From NCBI GenBank assembly GCA_019873645.1, contig JAIOAX010000004.1:167317-231316 (forward strand): 64,000 nt of DNA. The letters run 5' to 3'. Below the pieces are notes generated by a model that saw nothing but the letters and a program-made list of their open reading frames with translations, was not told the DNA's origin and made no database searches. Shown piece by piece: positions 25,280 through 35,052 of this stretch (the stretch's first letter is position 1; each line of letters opens with the position of its first letter). Position numbers and translations under genes: made by a program. The DNA comes from Chloroflexota bacterium (GTDB taxonomy: Bacteria; Chloroflexota; Anaerolineae; B4-G1; SLSP01).

Positions 25280-26448
25280 GAAGAGGTACAAGTTATGGGT
25301 TGTGGGATAGGGGTAGGGAGCGCTGAGGAGGCATCGGTTTGCAGGTCTGGAGATGGTGCGGTGGGTTGGATTGCCGGACATAATGACGTGCCCTGTCCGC
25401 GCCAGGGGAGGTGGGCGACGAAGTCCGCCAGTGTGGCTGTGCCGCGAATTTCGATGCGCGGCAGCGCGTACAGGTTGGTCTGACTGTGCAGCAATGTTCC
25501 GCCCAGACCTGCGGCGGCGCGATAACCGGCTTGTTGTGCTAAGGCGACGACACGCTTTGAATAAAGGCCATAAGGATACGCCAGGCTCTGGATGGTGATG
25601 TCTAATTTCTTTTCCAGGGTCGCTTTAGAAGTCGTGATTTCTGCGTCGGCGACCTTGTCCGTCACATCCAGCAGATTGACATGCTTGCGGGTATGGGAAC
25701 CGATTTCCATACCGGCGTCGCGCAGCTCCACGAGTTGTTCCCAAGTCATAAAACGTTTGCCGACAGGATAACTGCTGGGCACATAGAAGGTGGCCTTCAT
25801 CCCATACTTTTGCAGCAGCGGGAAGGCGATGCTGTATTGCTCGCTCCAACCGTCGTCGAAAGTGATCGCTACCGGACGTTCAGGCAGGGTTTGACCGTCG
25901 AGCAGCGCCGCGGCAATTTCGCCAACCGTTACCGTGTGGTAGCCAAGTTGCCTGAGCAGCACGAGGTGCGCCTCGAAGTCGGCCGCCGTAACATTATAAC
26001 GGCTGGTGCTGACGTCTTTTCTTTCCAGGGTTGCACGTCCCACAAAATGATACAACAGAATGGGCACGACAATCTGCCCCTCTTGCAAGTTAATCTGCGT
26101 GTCGGTCATGCAGATTGCCGCTTGCAGGGCAGCGTCCGCGCGCATCCACTTGTCTACATTGGTTGCTGACATTATGGCTGCCGGGGATGGCGCACGCTTG
26201 AGGGTCGCCGACGGCCAGGCGGGCGGTCGTGGCTGTAAAGGATCGTCCATAGCCGTTGCGGATGGCGTCACCAATGGCGCCGGCAACGGCATCAAGGTAT
26301 TTACGGCGGCGCGCGCTTGTTGAGGAGCGAAAAACGCTATCCGGCTCTCGAAGAAAGCTGCCAGAAACAGCCAAACGCTCAGGGTAAAATGCAACAAGGG
26401 GATTTTGAGTTTTCTCTGTGTCCTTTGTGGTCTCTGTGGTAGAATCAT
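25243..26448 (-). CDS. Exported polysaccharide deacetylase (NodB fold)
   Basis: A 401-aa carbohydrate esterase family 4 protein, probably acting on cell-surface polysaccharide or peptidoglycan. An N-terminal signal or anchor (residues ~16-33) is followed by a Pro-rich linker and a CE4 domain. Its motifs are PILLYHF, TFDDG (Asp198-Asp199) and SHTRKHVNL. The basic n-region (PQRPQRTQRKLK) is encoded by an ACCACAGAG-like word repeat, and the last ~12 residues by the heptamer array before sbcC, so both ends come from repeats. Gene order and strand fit co-transcription with sbcC but suggest no shared role. Confidence 0.88.
   Translation of the reverse strand: MILPQRPQRTQRKLKIPLLHFTLSVWLFLAAFFESRIAFFAPQQARAAVNTLMPLPAPLVTPSATAMDDPLQPRPPAWPSATLKRAPSPAAIMSATNVDKWMRADAALQAAICMTDTQINLQEGQIVVPILLYHFVGRATLERKDVSTSRYNVTAADFEAHLVLLRQLGYHTVTVGEIAAALLDGQTLPERPVAITFDDGWSEQYSIAFPLLQKYGMKATFYVPSSYPVGKRFMTWEQLVELRDAGMEIGSHTRKHVNLLDVTDKVADAEITTSKATLEKKLDITIQSLAYPYGLYSKRVVALAQQAGYRAAAGLGGTLLHSQTNLYALPRIEIRGTATLADFVAHLPWRGQGTSLCPAIQPTAPSPDLQTDASSALPTPIPQPITCTSSITRYSLPITDY
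26413..26441. repeat. CACAGAG word repeat encoding the deacetylase N-terminus
   Basis: Three units of 8-10 bp related to ACCACAGAG (minus strand) lie just inside the deacetylase reading frame. The same word family occurs at 27161-27197 and 27272-27303. Confidence 0.65.
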
Positions 26449-26472
26449 TTTCCCAATTCGCCCAGGTTAAAG

Positions 26473-27087
26473 TTAATCTGCGTTACGATGGCCTTTGAAC
26501 CCCTGCGCAACGATGAAGGCTTCCCAACTTTCGTTGCGGGTGGCCGGCGGCGTGTGCATTTTGACGGGGTGGAAGGCCATTTTGACATCATGGATCAGGC
26601 CGGGCAGGTCTTCGCCCTCGAAAACTTTGATGACCAGGTTACCGCCGGGGACGAGCAGTTTCTTGGCGACGGCGAGTGCGGCGCGTCCTAACTCGATGGA
26701 AAGCACATGGTCGCGCAATTTGATGCCGGTCGTGGAGGGCGCAGCGTCGCTGAGCACGACGTTGGCGCGCCCACCGGCGAGCGCGATCACCTGTGCCTGG
26801 ACCGCCGGGTCGGTCATATCGCCCTGCAAGATGGTGACGCCGGGAATGGGTTCAAGCGGTTGCAGGTCGAGGGCGATCACACGCCCCTTGCCGCCCACCA
26901 GTTCTACCGTCACCTGGGACCACGATCCCGGCGCGGCGCCCAAGTCCACGACGATGTCGCCGCGCCGGATGATGTGAAACTTCTCCTGAATTTGCAGGAG
27001 CTTATATGCCGAGCGGGCGCGATAGCCTTCCTGCTTGGCTTTTTGGAAGTAAAGCTCCTTGCGTTGCTGTTGTCGCCAGTGTGACAA
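26473..27087 (-). CDS. rlmE: 23S rRNA (uridine-2'-O) methyltransferase RlmE (FtsJ/RrmJ)
   Basis: SAM-dependent 2'-O-methyltransferase of the 23S rRNA A-loop. It has the SAM motif VVDLGAAPGSWSQ and the K-D-K-E tetrad: Lys in ARSAYKL, Asp in LSDAAPS, Lys in LVIKVFEG and Glu in ESWEAF. I place the start at the TTG at 27087, after GAGAGGAGCGA, giving 204 aa and the usual N-terminus. The ATG at 27129 would translate a word repeat as MSIWYLNLVLERSD. Start is uncertain; function is firm. Confidence 0.9.
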   Translation of the reverse strand: MSHWRQQQRKELYFQKAKQEGYRARSAYKLLQIQEKFHIIRRGDIVVDLGAAPGSWSQVTVELVGGKGRVIALDLQPLEPIPGVTILQGDMTDPAVQAQVIALAGGRANVVLSDAAPSTTGIKLRDHVLSIELGRAALAVAKKLLVPGGNLVIKVFEGEDLPGLIHDVKMAFHPVKMHTPPATRNESWEAFIVAQGFKGHRNAD

Positions 27088-27094
27088 ATCGCTC

Positions 27095-27303
27095 CTCTCA
27101 AGTACCAAATTCAAATACCAAATGCTCATCTACACCCATAAGAATGAGTCCACTGAAAAAACTAAAAATCTCACCGCAGAGTCACAGAGGGCGCAAAGAT
27201 TTTTATGTCGGATTTAATAAGGTTAAGTCTTTTGCGTTTCAGCACTAATTTTATTGATTTGAGCTTTAATTTTTCTCTGCGTTCTTTGTGTCTCTGCGGT
27301 GAA
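27095..27303. repeat. Word repeats between hflX and rlmE
   Basis: 27095-27128 repeats CAAATNCCAAATTC-like words before the rlmE ribosome binding site. 27161-27197 and 27272-27303 carry the CCGCAGAG/CACAAAG word family in opposite orientations, making an inverted pair about 75 bp apart. The stretch 27088-27356 has no gene. Confidence 0.7.
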
Positions 27304-27356
27304 TTGGATTTTCAGGAGAGTCATAAAAATCGGCGCAGATTCGCGGTTAAATCTTT

Positions 27357-28739
<1,383 letters not shown>

Positions 28740-28903
28740 GGCTTTCCTTAAAAATAAAACCGGTTCCAGTCGGTCTCCAGTTGTATCATGGTGCGGTCAT
28801 GATAATCGGAAATCGAAGATGAGCAAGATAGCAAACCGGCCGAGAGAATGCGTTAAAATTAGAAAATTCTGTGACCTGTGCTAAAATCATATTGCAAGGG
28901 ACT

Positions 28904-29950
28904 ATGGACAGGATTGTTGACGCCCAGGTTTGGGATACTGCTGTGCTCACGTTGCCCCAGCCGCACATCCTGCAATCCTGGTTGTGGGGTGAAGTGAAGG
29001 CGCGTCGGGGCTGGCGGCCCTTGCGTTTCTTGTGGTATGAAGATAATCATCCGGTAGCGGCGGCACAGATCCTCGTGTTGCAGCGTGGTAGCTTGCGCCT
29101 GGGATATATTCCTAAAGGCCCGCTTTTGGACTGGACCGATACCCAACGGGTCGGCGAAGTACTGTCGCAATTGGGCACGTATGCACGTGAGCGTGGCTTG
29201 CTGTTGCTGAAGATTGACCCCGATGTGCGTGCAGATACAGAAGCAGGGCGCACAGTGGAAACGTGCCTGATACAAAATGGGTGGCGTGCTTCCTTTGAGC
29301 AAGTACAGTTTCGCAACACTATGCTCTTGGATTTGAGTCCTGACCTGGACCAGCTTATGGCGCAGATGAAGCCCAAGTGGCGTTACAACATTCATCTGGC
29401 GGTGCGCAAAGGTGTGACGGTGCGTGACGCAACGCCGGATGACGCGCCGTTGTTGTTTGCAATGTACGCCGAAACCGCCGTGCGCGACAATTTTATCATC
29501 CGCGAAGCAGCCTATTACCGCGATGTCTGGACACAGTTTATGCGCGCCGGCCTGTCCTGGTCGTTGATTGCTGAGGTCAACGGCGCGCCTGTAGCGATGG
29601 CGATAGCATTTCACTTTGGCGCGACGGCCTGGTATATGTACGGCGCATCACGCGATATTGAGCGTGGGGCCATGCCCACCTATCTGTTACAATGGCACAT
29701 TATCCGCCGTGCGAAGGAGGCCAGATGTACTCTCTATGATCTCTGGGGGGCGCCGGAAGTCCTGGAAATCACCGATCCATTGTGGGGTGTCTATCGTTTC
29801 AAAGCCGGTTTTGGAGCAACTTTCGTACCCCATTTAGGAGCGTATGATTACGCTCCCAATAAATTACTGTACCGGTTGTATACATTTCTGCGTCCCCGCG
29901 CCGTCGGACTGGCGCAACGCTCCTATTGGGCGCGTATGCAGCGTGTTTGA
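28904..29950 (+). CDS. FemAB/MurM-like peptidoglycan bridge aminoacyltransferase
   Basis: A 348-aa protein with two GNAT-like halves as in FemX/MurM, which add amino acids from aminoacyl-tRNA to the lipid II side chain. Visible signatures are HILQSWLWGEVKARRGWRP at the start, the MKPKWRYNIHLAVRKGV block, and LLQWHIIRRAKEARCTLYDLWGAP near residue 275. The final KAGFGA segment is also typical. The ATG at 28904 is about 16 bp after a TAAAAT -10-like box; an upstream start at 28871 is less likely. The amino acid added cannot be predicted. Confidence 0.85.
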   Translation: MDRIVDAQVWDTAVLTLPQPHILQSWLWGEVKARRGWRPLRFLWYEDNHPVAAAQILVLQRGSLRLGYIPKGPLLDWTDTQRVGEVLSQLGTYARERGLLLLKIDPDVRADTEAGRTVETCLIQNGWRASFEQVQFRNTMLLDLSPDLDQLMAQMKPKWRYNIHLAVRKGVTVRDATPDDAPLLFAMYAETAVRDNFIIREAAYYRDVWTQFMRAGLSWSLIAEVNGAPVAMAIAFHFGATAWYMYGASRDIERGAMPTYLLQWHIIRRAKEARCTLYDLWGAPEVLEITDPLWGVYRFKAGFGATFVPHLGAYDYAPNKLLYRLYTFLRPRAVGLAQRSYWARMQRV

Positions 29951-29986
29951 TCAATGTCCCAACTTTCTAACGTTCCAACGCTTTCA
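29951..29986. repeat. Word repeat before the epimerase gene
   Basis: Eight-base words close to CCAACGTT repeat about four times and end at the AGGAGGG ribosome binding site. Related words occur at 1147-1191 and 37178-37211. Confidence 0.65.
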
Positions 29987-29996
29987 GGAGGGTAGT

Positions 29997-30938
29997 GTGC
30001 GTATTCTTGTCACCGGTGGCGCCGGTTTTTTGGGAAGCGCGCTTGCCAACGCGCTGGTGCGACAAGGCCATGAAGTGCTGGTGCTCGATGATCTCAGCGC
30101 TGGCGATCAAACGCGCCTGGATGGGCGGGTGTTTTTCCATCGCGGCGAGATCACCAATCGCCCCAAACTGTGGACGCTGTTGCAGGGTGTGCAATGCGTG
30201 TACCATCTGGCGGCGCGGGTGCTGGTGGCCGAATCACTGCTCTACCCGCGCGAATACAATGAGGTCAATGTGGGCGGCACCGTCGCCCTGCTCGAAGCGA
30301 TGCGCGATGTCGGCGTCCCGCGCCTGGTCTTCACCTCATCCGGCGCGATTTATGGCGTGCAGTCAACCCAGCCGCTTTCGGAGTCCTTGCCTCCCCATCC
30401 TCAATCCCCGTATGCAGTGAGCAAGCTGGCCGCGGAATACTACGTGCACACCATCGGAGCGCTCTGGGGGACAACGACCGTGGTGCTGCGGGTCTTCAAC
30501 GCTTATGGGCCTGGACAACCGCTCTTGCCTTCCCATTCGCCGGTGGTGCCGCGTTTCATCTACCAGGCGTTGGGCGGCGGCTCGCTGGTGATTTTCGGGA
30601 ACGGCGAGCAGACGCGCGATTTTGTGTATGTAGATGATGTCGTGCGCGCCCTGATTGCGGCGGCGACGGCGCCTGATGTCAATCGTTGTACCATCAACAT
30701 CGGCAGCGGCGAAGAGACCTCAATCCTGAAGTTGGCGCAGCACGTGCTGACCCTGACCGGTTCCTCGAGCAACATCATCTACAGCCCGGTAGAGAGCGGC
30801 GGCGTCATACACATGCGCGCCGATCTCACCCTTGCGCGCCGCTTGCTAGGCTACGAACCGCAGGTGCCCTTGGAAGAGGGTTTGCGCCGCACGTTAGCCG
30901 AAGACCCACGTTTTAAGCGGGGGAAAAGTAATCGGTAA
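29997..30938 (+). CDS. NAD-dependent nucleotide-sugar epimerase/dehydratase
   Basis: Extended-SDR enzyme of 313 aa. It has the NAD motif TGGAGFLGS at the N-terminus, a Ser in TSSGAIYG, the catalytic YAVSK and the FNAYGPGQ and YVDDVVRAL blocks. The GTG at 29997 follows CAGGAGGGTAGT; an ATG 51 codons upstream would only translate the repeat and overlap the previous gene. It resembles UDP-glucose 4-epimerase but the sugar cannot be fixed from sequence. Possible supplier of surface polysaccharide precursors. Confidence 0.9.
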   Translation: MRILVTGGAGFLGSALANALVRQGHEVLVLDDLSAGDQTRLDGRVFFHRGEITNRPKLWTLLQGVQCVYHLAARVLVAESLLYPREYNEVNVGGTVALLEAMRDVGVPRLVFTSSGAIYGVQSTQPLSESLPPHPQSPYAVSKLAAEYYVHTIGALWGTTTVVLRVFNAYGPGQPLLPSHSPVVPRFIYQALGGGSLVIFGNGEQTRDFVYVDDVVRALIAAATAPDVNRCTINIGSGEETSILKLAQHVLTLTGSSSNIIYSPVESGGVIHMRADLTLARRLLGYEPQVPLEEGLRRTLAEDPRFKRGKSNR

Positions 30939-31033
30939 CAAGTAATCAGTAAAATGAGTAATCGGTAATGAAGAATAGGTGAGGAGAGTTCATTCTTCTT
31001 ACTTCATACTCCATACTCCTTACTCCGTACTTC
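30927..31033. repeat. Two heptamer arrays before the amidohydrolase gene
   Basis: 30927-30970 has GTAATCG-type heptamers with one slip; 31001-31033 has ACTCCNT-type heptamers ending at the CAAGGAGG ribosome binding site. The two words differ, so two separate families meet here. Confidence 0.8.
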
Positions 31034-31047
31034 AACAAGGAGGCCCT

Positions 31048-32388
31048 ATGTTAATCACCCATGCACGCATCGCTACACTTGGCGACGCGCCACAATGGCT
31101 TGACGATGGAGCGTTGCTCATCCGCGACGGTAAAATCGCCGCGCTGGATACAACCATGGCATTGGCGACGCAGTACCCGCATGAGGAACGTCTGGATGGC
31201 GATGGGCAACTGGCCTTGCCGGCGCTGCTGTGCGGACACACGCATTTCTACGGCGCGTTTGCGCGCGGCTGGGCCTATCCGGGACCGACCGCGACGCACT
31301 TTGGCGAAATCCTGGAACGGCTGTGGTGGCGGCTCGACAAGGGACTGACATTGGAAGACGTGCGCTATTCGGCGTTGGTTTGCCTGGCCGATGCCATCCG
31401 CCACGGGACAACAACGCTCGTGGATCATCACGCCGGTCCCAACGCCATTGAGGGCGCGCTCGATGTACTGGCCGAGGCCGTGCTCCAATCTGGGCTTCGC
31501 GCCTCCCTGTGTTACGAAGTCACCGATCGCGACGGCCCCGCGCGCGCGGCGGCCGGCATTGCGGAAAATGTGCGCTTCCTGCGGCGGATGCGCGCTGAAC
31601 CGCACCCGCAGTTGGCGGCGTCGTTTGGGCTGCACGCCTCACTGACGTTGAGCGACGCGACACTGGCCGACGCCGTGGCGGCTGCTGCCGGACTCGAAAC
31701 GGGATTTCACATCCACGCTGCGGAGGGCATCGAGGACGTCGAAGACAGCCTGGCGAAGTCCGGCAAGCGTGTCATTCACCGGCTACATGACGCGGGTATC
31801 CTCGGTCCGCGCTCTATCGTAGCGCATGCCGTCCACGTGGATGAAAGCGAGATGGACGTACTGGCAGATACCGGTACCTGGGTCACACATCAACCGCGCT
31901 CGAACATGAACAATGCTGTCGGCTTCGCGCCGGTCGAGGCCATGCTGGCGCGCGGCGTGCGGGTAGCGCTGGGCAACGATGGTTTCAGCAACAACATGAT
32001 TGCCGAGATGAAAATGGCTTATCTGGGCCACAAACTGGCGCGACGTGATCCTCGCGCCATGCCCGGTGACCTGGTCTTCCGTTTGGCCTACGATGCCAAC
32101 GCCGAACTGGCACGCATCTTTTGGCCCACACAAACCCTGGGCGTGCTCGCGCCGGGAGCGATGGCCGATTTGATTCTCGTGGACTACAAGCCGACAACGC
32201 CACTCACCGCCGGGAATCTCCCATGGCACATCCTTTTCGGCTATGAGGCTTCGATGATGACCACCACCATCAGTGCCGGGCGGGTTTTAATGCAGGAACG
32301 CCGCCTGCTCACGCTGGACGAGGAGGAAATCACCGCGCGCTCGCGCGAACTGGCAGCGGCCTTGTGGAAACGGTTGAGCGCGGAGTAA
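31048..32388 (+). CDS. ssnA: SsnA-like metal-dependent amidohydrolase
   Basis: A 446-aa member of the ATZ/TRZ amidohydrolase group. The closest recognised form is SsnA, with LWWRLDKGL, TTLVDHHAGP, HIHAAEG and HQPRSNMNNAVG. Metal ligands are the GHTH pair (His64, His66), the later His in FHIHAAE and the Asp in LGNDGFSNN. The ATG at 31048 has an ideal AAGGAGG; a start at 30979 would only translate the repeats. SsnA is linked to selenium-dependent purine or xanthine metabolism in other bacteria, but no such genes are nearby, so substrate is open. Confidence 0.82.
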   Translation: MLITHARIATLGDAPQWLDDGALLIRDGKIAALDTTMALATQYPHEERLDGDGQLALPALLCGHTHFYGAFARGWAYPGPTATHFGEILERLWWRLDKGLTLEDVRYSALVCLADAIRHGTTTLVDHHAGPNAIEGALDVLAEAVLQSGLRASLCYEVTDRDGPARAAAGIAENVRFLRRMRAEPHPQLAASFGLHASLTLSDATLADAVAAAAGLETGFHIHAAEGIEDVEDSLAKSGKRVIHRLHDAGILGPRSIVAHAVHVDESEMDVLADTGTWVTHQPRSNMNNAVGFAPVEAMLARGVRVALGNDGFSNNMIAEMKMAYLGHKLARRDPRAMPGDLVFRLAYDANAELARIFWPTQTLGVLAPGAMADLILVDYKPTTPLTAGNLPWHILFGYEASMMTTTISAGRVLMQERRLLTLDEEEITARSRELAAALWKRLSAE

Positions 32389-32409
32389 TTTTTTACGTTT
32401 TACGTTTTG
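32389..32409. repeat. TTTTACG heptamer repeat
   Basis: Three units of TTTTACG follow the amidohydrolase stop. A short member of the heptamer family, also T-rich enough to aid termination. Confidence 0.5.
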
Positions 32410-32428
32410 CAAAAGGGCATTTATCATC

Positions 32429-32456
32429 TTGTGGATTCACCGACTCATGTTAAAAT
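32429..32456 (+). promoter_or_regulatory. trmD promoter, possibly leaderless
   Basis: TTGTGG, 16 bp, TAAAAT. The -10 box ends 8 bp before the trmD ATG, so transcription would begin at or next to the start codon. No Shine-Dalgarno is present. Confidence 0.5.
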
Positions 32457-32464
32457 GAACGGTG

Positions 32465-33214
32465 ATGCGGATTGACATCTTTACCTTATTCCCGGCAATG
32501 TTCTTCAGCGCGCTACAAGAGAGCATTCTCAAGCGCGCCCAACAGCGTGGTCTGCTAACCCTCATCGTCCACTCAATCCGCGATTATGCCCTGGACCGCC
32601 ACCAGATGACCGATGACCTGCCGTATGGCGGCGGTGAGGGTATGATCCTCAAGCCTGAGCCGATTTTTCGGGCCGTGCGCTCAGTGTTGGGTCAGGCGAC
32701 CGCGCCGGTGATCTTGCTGACGCCGCAAGGACGGCCGCTGAAGTCCGCACTTGTGCAAGAACTGGCGCAGCAGCCGCGCCTGCTGTTGATCTGCGGCCAT
32801 TACGAAGGTGTGGATGAACGTGTGCGGCGCTACCTGGTCACAGATGAAATCTCCATCGGGGATTATGTGCTGACCGGCGGTGAGCTGGCGGCGATGGTGC
32901 TGGTGGATGCCGTGGCCCGTTTTATCCCGGGTGTGCTTGGTGCCGCCGAAAGCGCGCACCATGATTCTTATGCTTCGGGCTTGTTGGAGGGACCGCAGTA
33001 TACGCGACCGCTGGTCTTTGAAAACTGGGCCGTGCCGGAGGTGTTGGTTTCGGGAAACCATGCGCGTATTGCCCGTTGGAAGCGCACGATGGCCCTGCAA
33101 CGCACATTGGAGCGCCGCCCGGACCTTTTAGAGGGCGTGATGTTGACAGGTGAGGATGTGGAGATTTTGAAGCAATTTCATCGTCCTATGGATGAACCGG
33201 ATGCTATGGAATGA
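32465..33214 (+). CDS. trmD: tRNA (guanine-N1)-methyltransferase TrmD
   Basis: SPOUT-class enzyme that methylates G37 of tRNAs to prevent frameshifting. The 249-aa protein opens [13 protein letters not shown] and has the trefoil-knot motifs [16 protein letters not shown] and [16 protein letters not shown], then [19 protein letters not shown] three bases upstream is possible. It is separate from the usual rpsP-rimM-rplS operon. It is followed, with overlap, by an ECF sigma gene. Confidence 0.96.
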   Translation: MRIDIFTLFPAMFFSALQESILKRAQQRGLLTLIVHSIRDYALDRHQMTDDLPYGGGEGMILKPEPIFRAVRSVLGQATAPVILLTPQGRPLKSALVQELAQQPRLLLICGHYEGVDERVRRYLVTDEISIGDYVLTGGELAAMVLVDAVARFIPGVLGAAESAHHDSYASGLLEGPQYTRPLVFENWAVPEVLVSGNHARIARWKRTMALQRTLERRPDLLEGVMLTGEDVEILKQFHRPMDEPDAME

Positions 33215-33842
33215 AGTATATTTATATAGAGTGTGTGATAAAGGCTACGCCGGCAGCCTGACCGTGGATGACGAATCCCGTCTGATCCGGCGCTTGCAAA
33301 GCGGGGACCTGGCGGCGTTGGGAACGCTGTTTGAGACATTCAAAGATGCCGTTTTCCGCACCGCCTTGGCAATGACACGCGATGAACGCGCCGCCGAAGA
33401 CATCCTGCAAGAATGTTTCGTGCGTCTTTATCATTACGCGGCCTCCGTAGATCCCGAACGGCCATTGAAACCCTGGCTTTATCGGGTGACGGTGAATTTA
33501 TGCAATGATTGGCTTTCCAGAAAACCACTACAGCGGCCTCTGGACGAAATTCTGGAGTGGTTCACGGGATTACAAAGCGTCTTATCATCGCCGGAACGCA
33601 AGGCCGAAGACCGGGAACTGCTCAAAATGGTGCGTGAAGTGATAGCAGAGTTGCCGCCGTCGCACCGTGCAGTTGTGGTACTGTTCTACCTGGAGAACCT
33701 GACCGTAGAGGATATTGCTGAGGTGCTAGGCGTGCCGTCGGGGACGGTAAAATCCCGCCTGCACCATGCACGTAAACGCTTGCGCGATGCCCTGGCGCAG
33801 CACCAGCGACCGGTGCCTGAGATGGTGTATGAGTTCACGTGA
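33192..33842 (+). CDS. ECF-type RNA polymerase sigma factor
   Basis: A ~200-aa sigma-70 family factor with region 2 (residues ~45-110: [23 protein letters not shown]...[18 protein letters not shown]) and region 4 ([45 protein letters not shown], with its helix-turn-helix). There is no region 1.1 or 3. The start is uncertain: the ATG at 33192 overlaps trmD and lacks a site; GTGs at 33231 and 33264 are in frame. The next small gene overlaps its end, the usual place for a regulator of the sigma factor. Confidence 0.9.
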   Translation: MNRMLWNEVYLYRVCDKGYAGSLTVDDESRLIRRLQSGDLAALGTLFETFKDAVFRTALAMTRDERAAEDILQECFVRLYHYAASVDPERPLKPWLYRVTVNLCNDWLSRKPLQRPLDEILEWFTGLQSVLSSPERKAEDRELLKMVREVIAELPPSHRAVVVLFYLENLTVEDIAEVLGVPSGTVKSRLHHARKRLRDALAQHQRPVPEMVYEFT

Positions 33843-34122
33843 ATTTGCCGATCCTCTTGATCACCTGCTGCAACAGGCATTACAGCCTTTTGCAGAGGCT
33901 ACACCGCCCGGTTGGGTATGGTCGCGGGTACTGCGTCGGGTCGGGAGTACGCCATACTCCTGGTGGACACGGGTGCGATCATGGCTGCGGTTTTTGGATG
34001 TGAGCTACGCTCCATCGTTCTCTGATCAGCTTCGCTGTGTGCGACCTTACTATGAGAGTTTGCCTGCTTCTGTTTCGGGGATGGCGATGGGGCAATTCTT
34101 TAACTGGCGTGTAGCATTTTAG
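33829..34122 (+). CDS. Small protein translationally coupled to ECF sigma factor
   Basis: A 97-aa protein whose ATG lies 14 bp inside the sigma gene's 3' end. It is rich in Trp, Arg and Leu (GWVWSRVLRRV, WWTRVRSWLRFLDVSY), with an N-terminal acidic and Leu-rich helix. No membrane span and no HxxxCxxC zinc motif of anti-sigma factors is visible. The position suggests regulation of the sigma factor, but no homology supports that. Confidence 0.55.
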   Translation: MSSREFADPLDHLLQQALQPFAEATPPGWVWSRVLRRVGSTPYSWWTRVRSWLRFLDVSYAPSFSDQLRCVRPYYESLPASVSGMAMGQFFNWRVAF

Positions 34123-34128
34123 GGAACA

Positions 34129-34854
34129 ATGCAGCTTCTCTTGCGCGCAGAGCAGTTCTGCGCAACGGAGTCCAAGGGTGAGGGGTTGAATCTCACCCTG
34201 ATGGCCGGGGCGCGGGTTGGAATTCTGGGGGACAGCGGCAGCGGCAAGACGGCGCTGCTGCGGGCGCTGGCGCGCCTGCAACCGTCAACGCAGGGACGCC
34301 TGTGGTGGGGCGAAACCGAGGTCACACGCAAGGCACGGTGGCTTTTGGGAAAACGGCGCACTTTTGCCGCACTGGTATCGGCAAATCCTTATACACTGTT
34401 CGCGCCCTGGAGCGCCATGCGACGCCTTTTCACAACTGCACAACGCGCCTCATTGGCGGAACGTTTCCGAGATGGCGGCATGCCGCCGCTGCCGGTTGCG
34501 CAAGCCGTGCGGACACTTTCGGGAGTGGAACGGGTGCGGCTGGCGCTGCTCTGGACGTTACAAAACGACCCGCAGGTTTTGCTGGTGGATGACGTGTTCC
34601 GCTGGGTATTGCCGGAAATGTGGCGTCCCCTGGTGGACGAACTGGATGCGCGAGCGGGAAAAGCGCGCGCCGTGATCAGCGCCAGCCGCTTCTGGCAGGC
34701 GCTGCAAACGACCGCATACGTTATTGTCCTTGAAAACGGGATACCGGTTGAAGCGGGACCGCGTGTGGAGGTATTTGCACATCCGCAACACTCCTGTACG
34801 CGCCGTCTCTTGGGACAAACACAGATGGATGACAAAAATCTTACGAGATCTTGA
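34129..34854 (+). CDS. Degenerate ABC ATPase of the Dpp/Opp type
   Basis: A 241-aa ABC ATPase-like protein resembling oligopeptide transporter ATPases. Walker A GDSGSGKTALL is intact. The other sites deviate. The Q-loop Gln is replaced (VSANPYTLF instead of FQDPY), and the signature reads LSGVE. Walker B reads VLLVDD with Asp in place of the catalytic Glu, and the H-loop His is missing (ISASRF). It should bind nucleotide but hydrolyse poorly or not at all. It follows the sigma-linked gene by 6 bp and precedes a complete peptide importer that already has two ATPases. Confidence 0.75.
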   Translation: MQLLLRAEQFCATESKGEGLNLTLMAGARVGILGDSGSGKTALLRALARLQPSTQGRLWWGETEVTRKARWLLGKRRTFAALVSANPYTLFAPWSAMRRLFTTAQRASLAERFRDGGMPPLPVAQAVRTLSGVERVRLALLWTLQNDPQVLLVDDVFRWVLPEMWRPLVDELDARAGKARAVISASRFWQALQTTAYVIVLENGIPVEAGPRVEVFAHPQHSCTRRLLGQTQMDDKNLTRS

Positions 34855-34878
34855 CTTTTGGATATTTATCCTTAAAAT
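34851..34878 (+). promoter_or_regulatory. Promoter of peptide importer operon
   Basis: TTGACT, 16 bp, TAAAAT, about 175 bp before the lipoprotein start; the -35 box overlaps the end of the preceding gene. Confidence 0.7.
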
Positions 34879-34950
34879 GTAGGACATATTATCTGGTATA
34901 GGTTTGTGTTTGGCTAAATAATAGCCGGGAGTTTGGGGGTTATTCCTGAA

Positions 34951-35000
34951 GAAAGGAGGTGATGCAAACGATCAAGAAAAATGATGCCTGGAGAGTTTAA
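34951..35000 (+). promoter_or_regulatory. Leader with extra Shine-Dalgarno and short open frame
   Basis: GAAAGGAGGTG at 34951-34961, an almost full anti-16S match, is followed at once by ATG and a 12-codon frame ending TAA at 35000. Spacing is very short, so translation may be weak. It could be a leader peptide or a ribosome standby site ahead of the true start at 35053. Confidence 0.35.
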
Positions 35001-35052
35001 TATAAGTGTCAACGTTCAATCCCAAAAATCAATCCTTAGAAGGAGGAGACAC

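Noticed and set aside
31048..32388. Selenium metabolism locus based on the SsnA-like protein
   Set aside because: No selenium-related genes (xdh-type, ygfK, selD) are in the window; the name reflects sequence similarity only.
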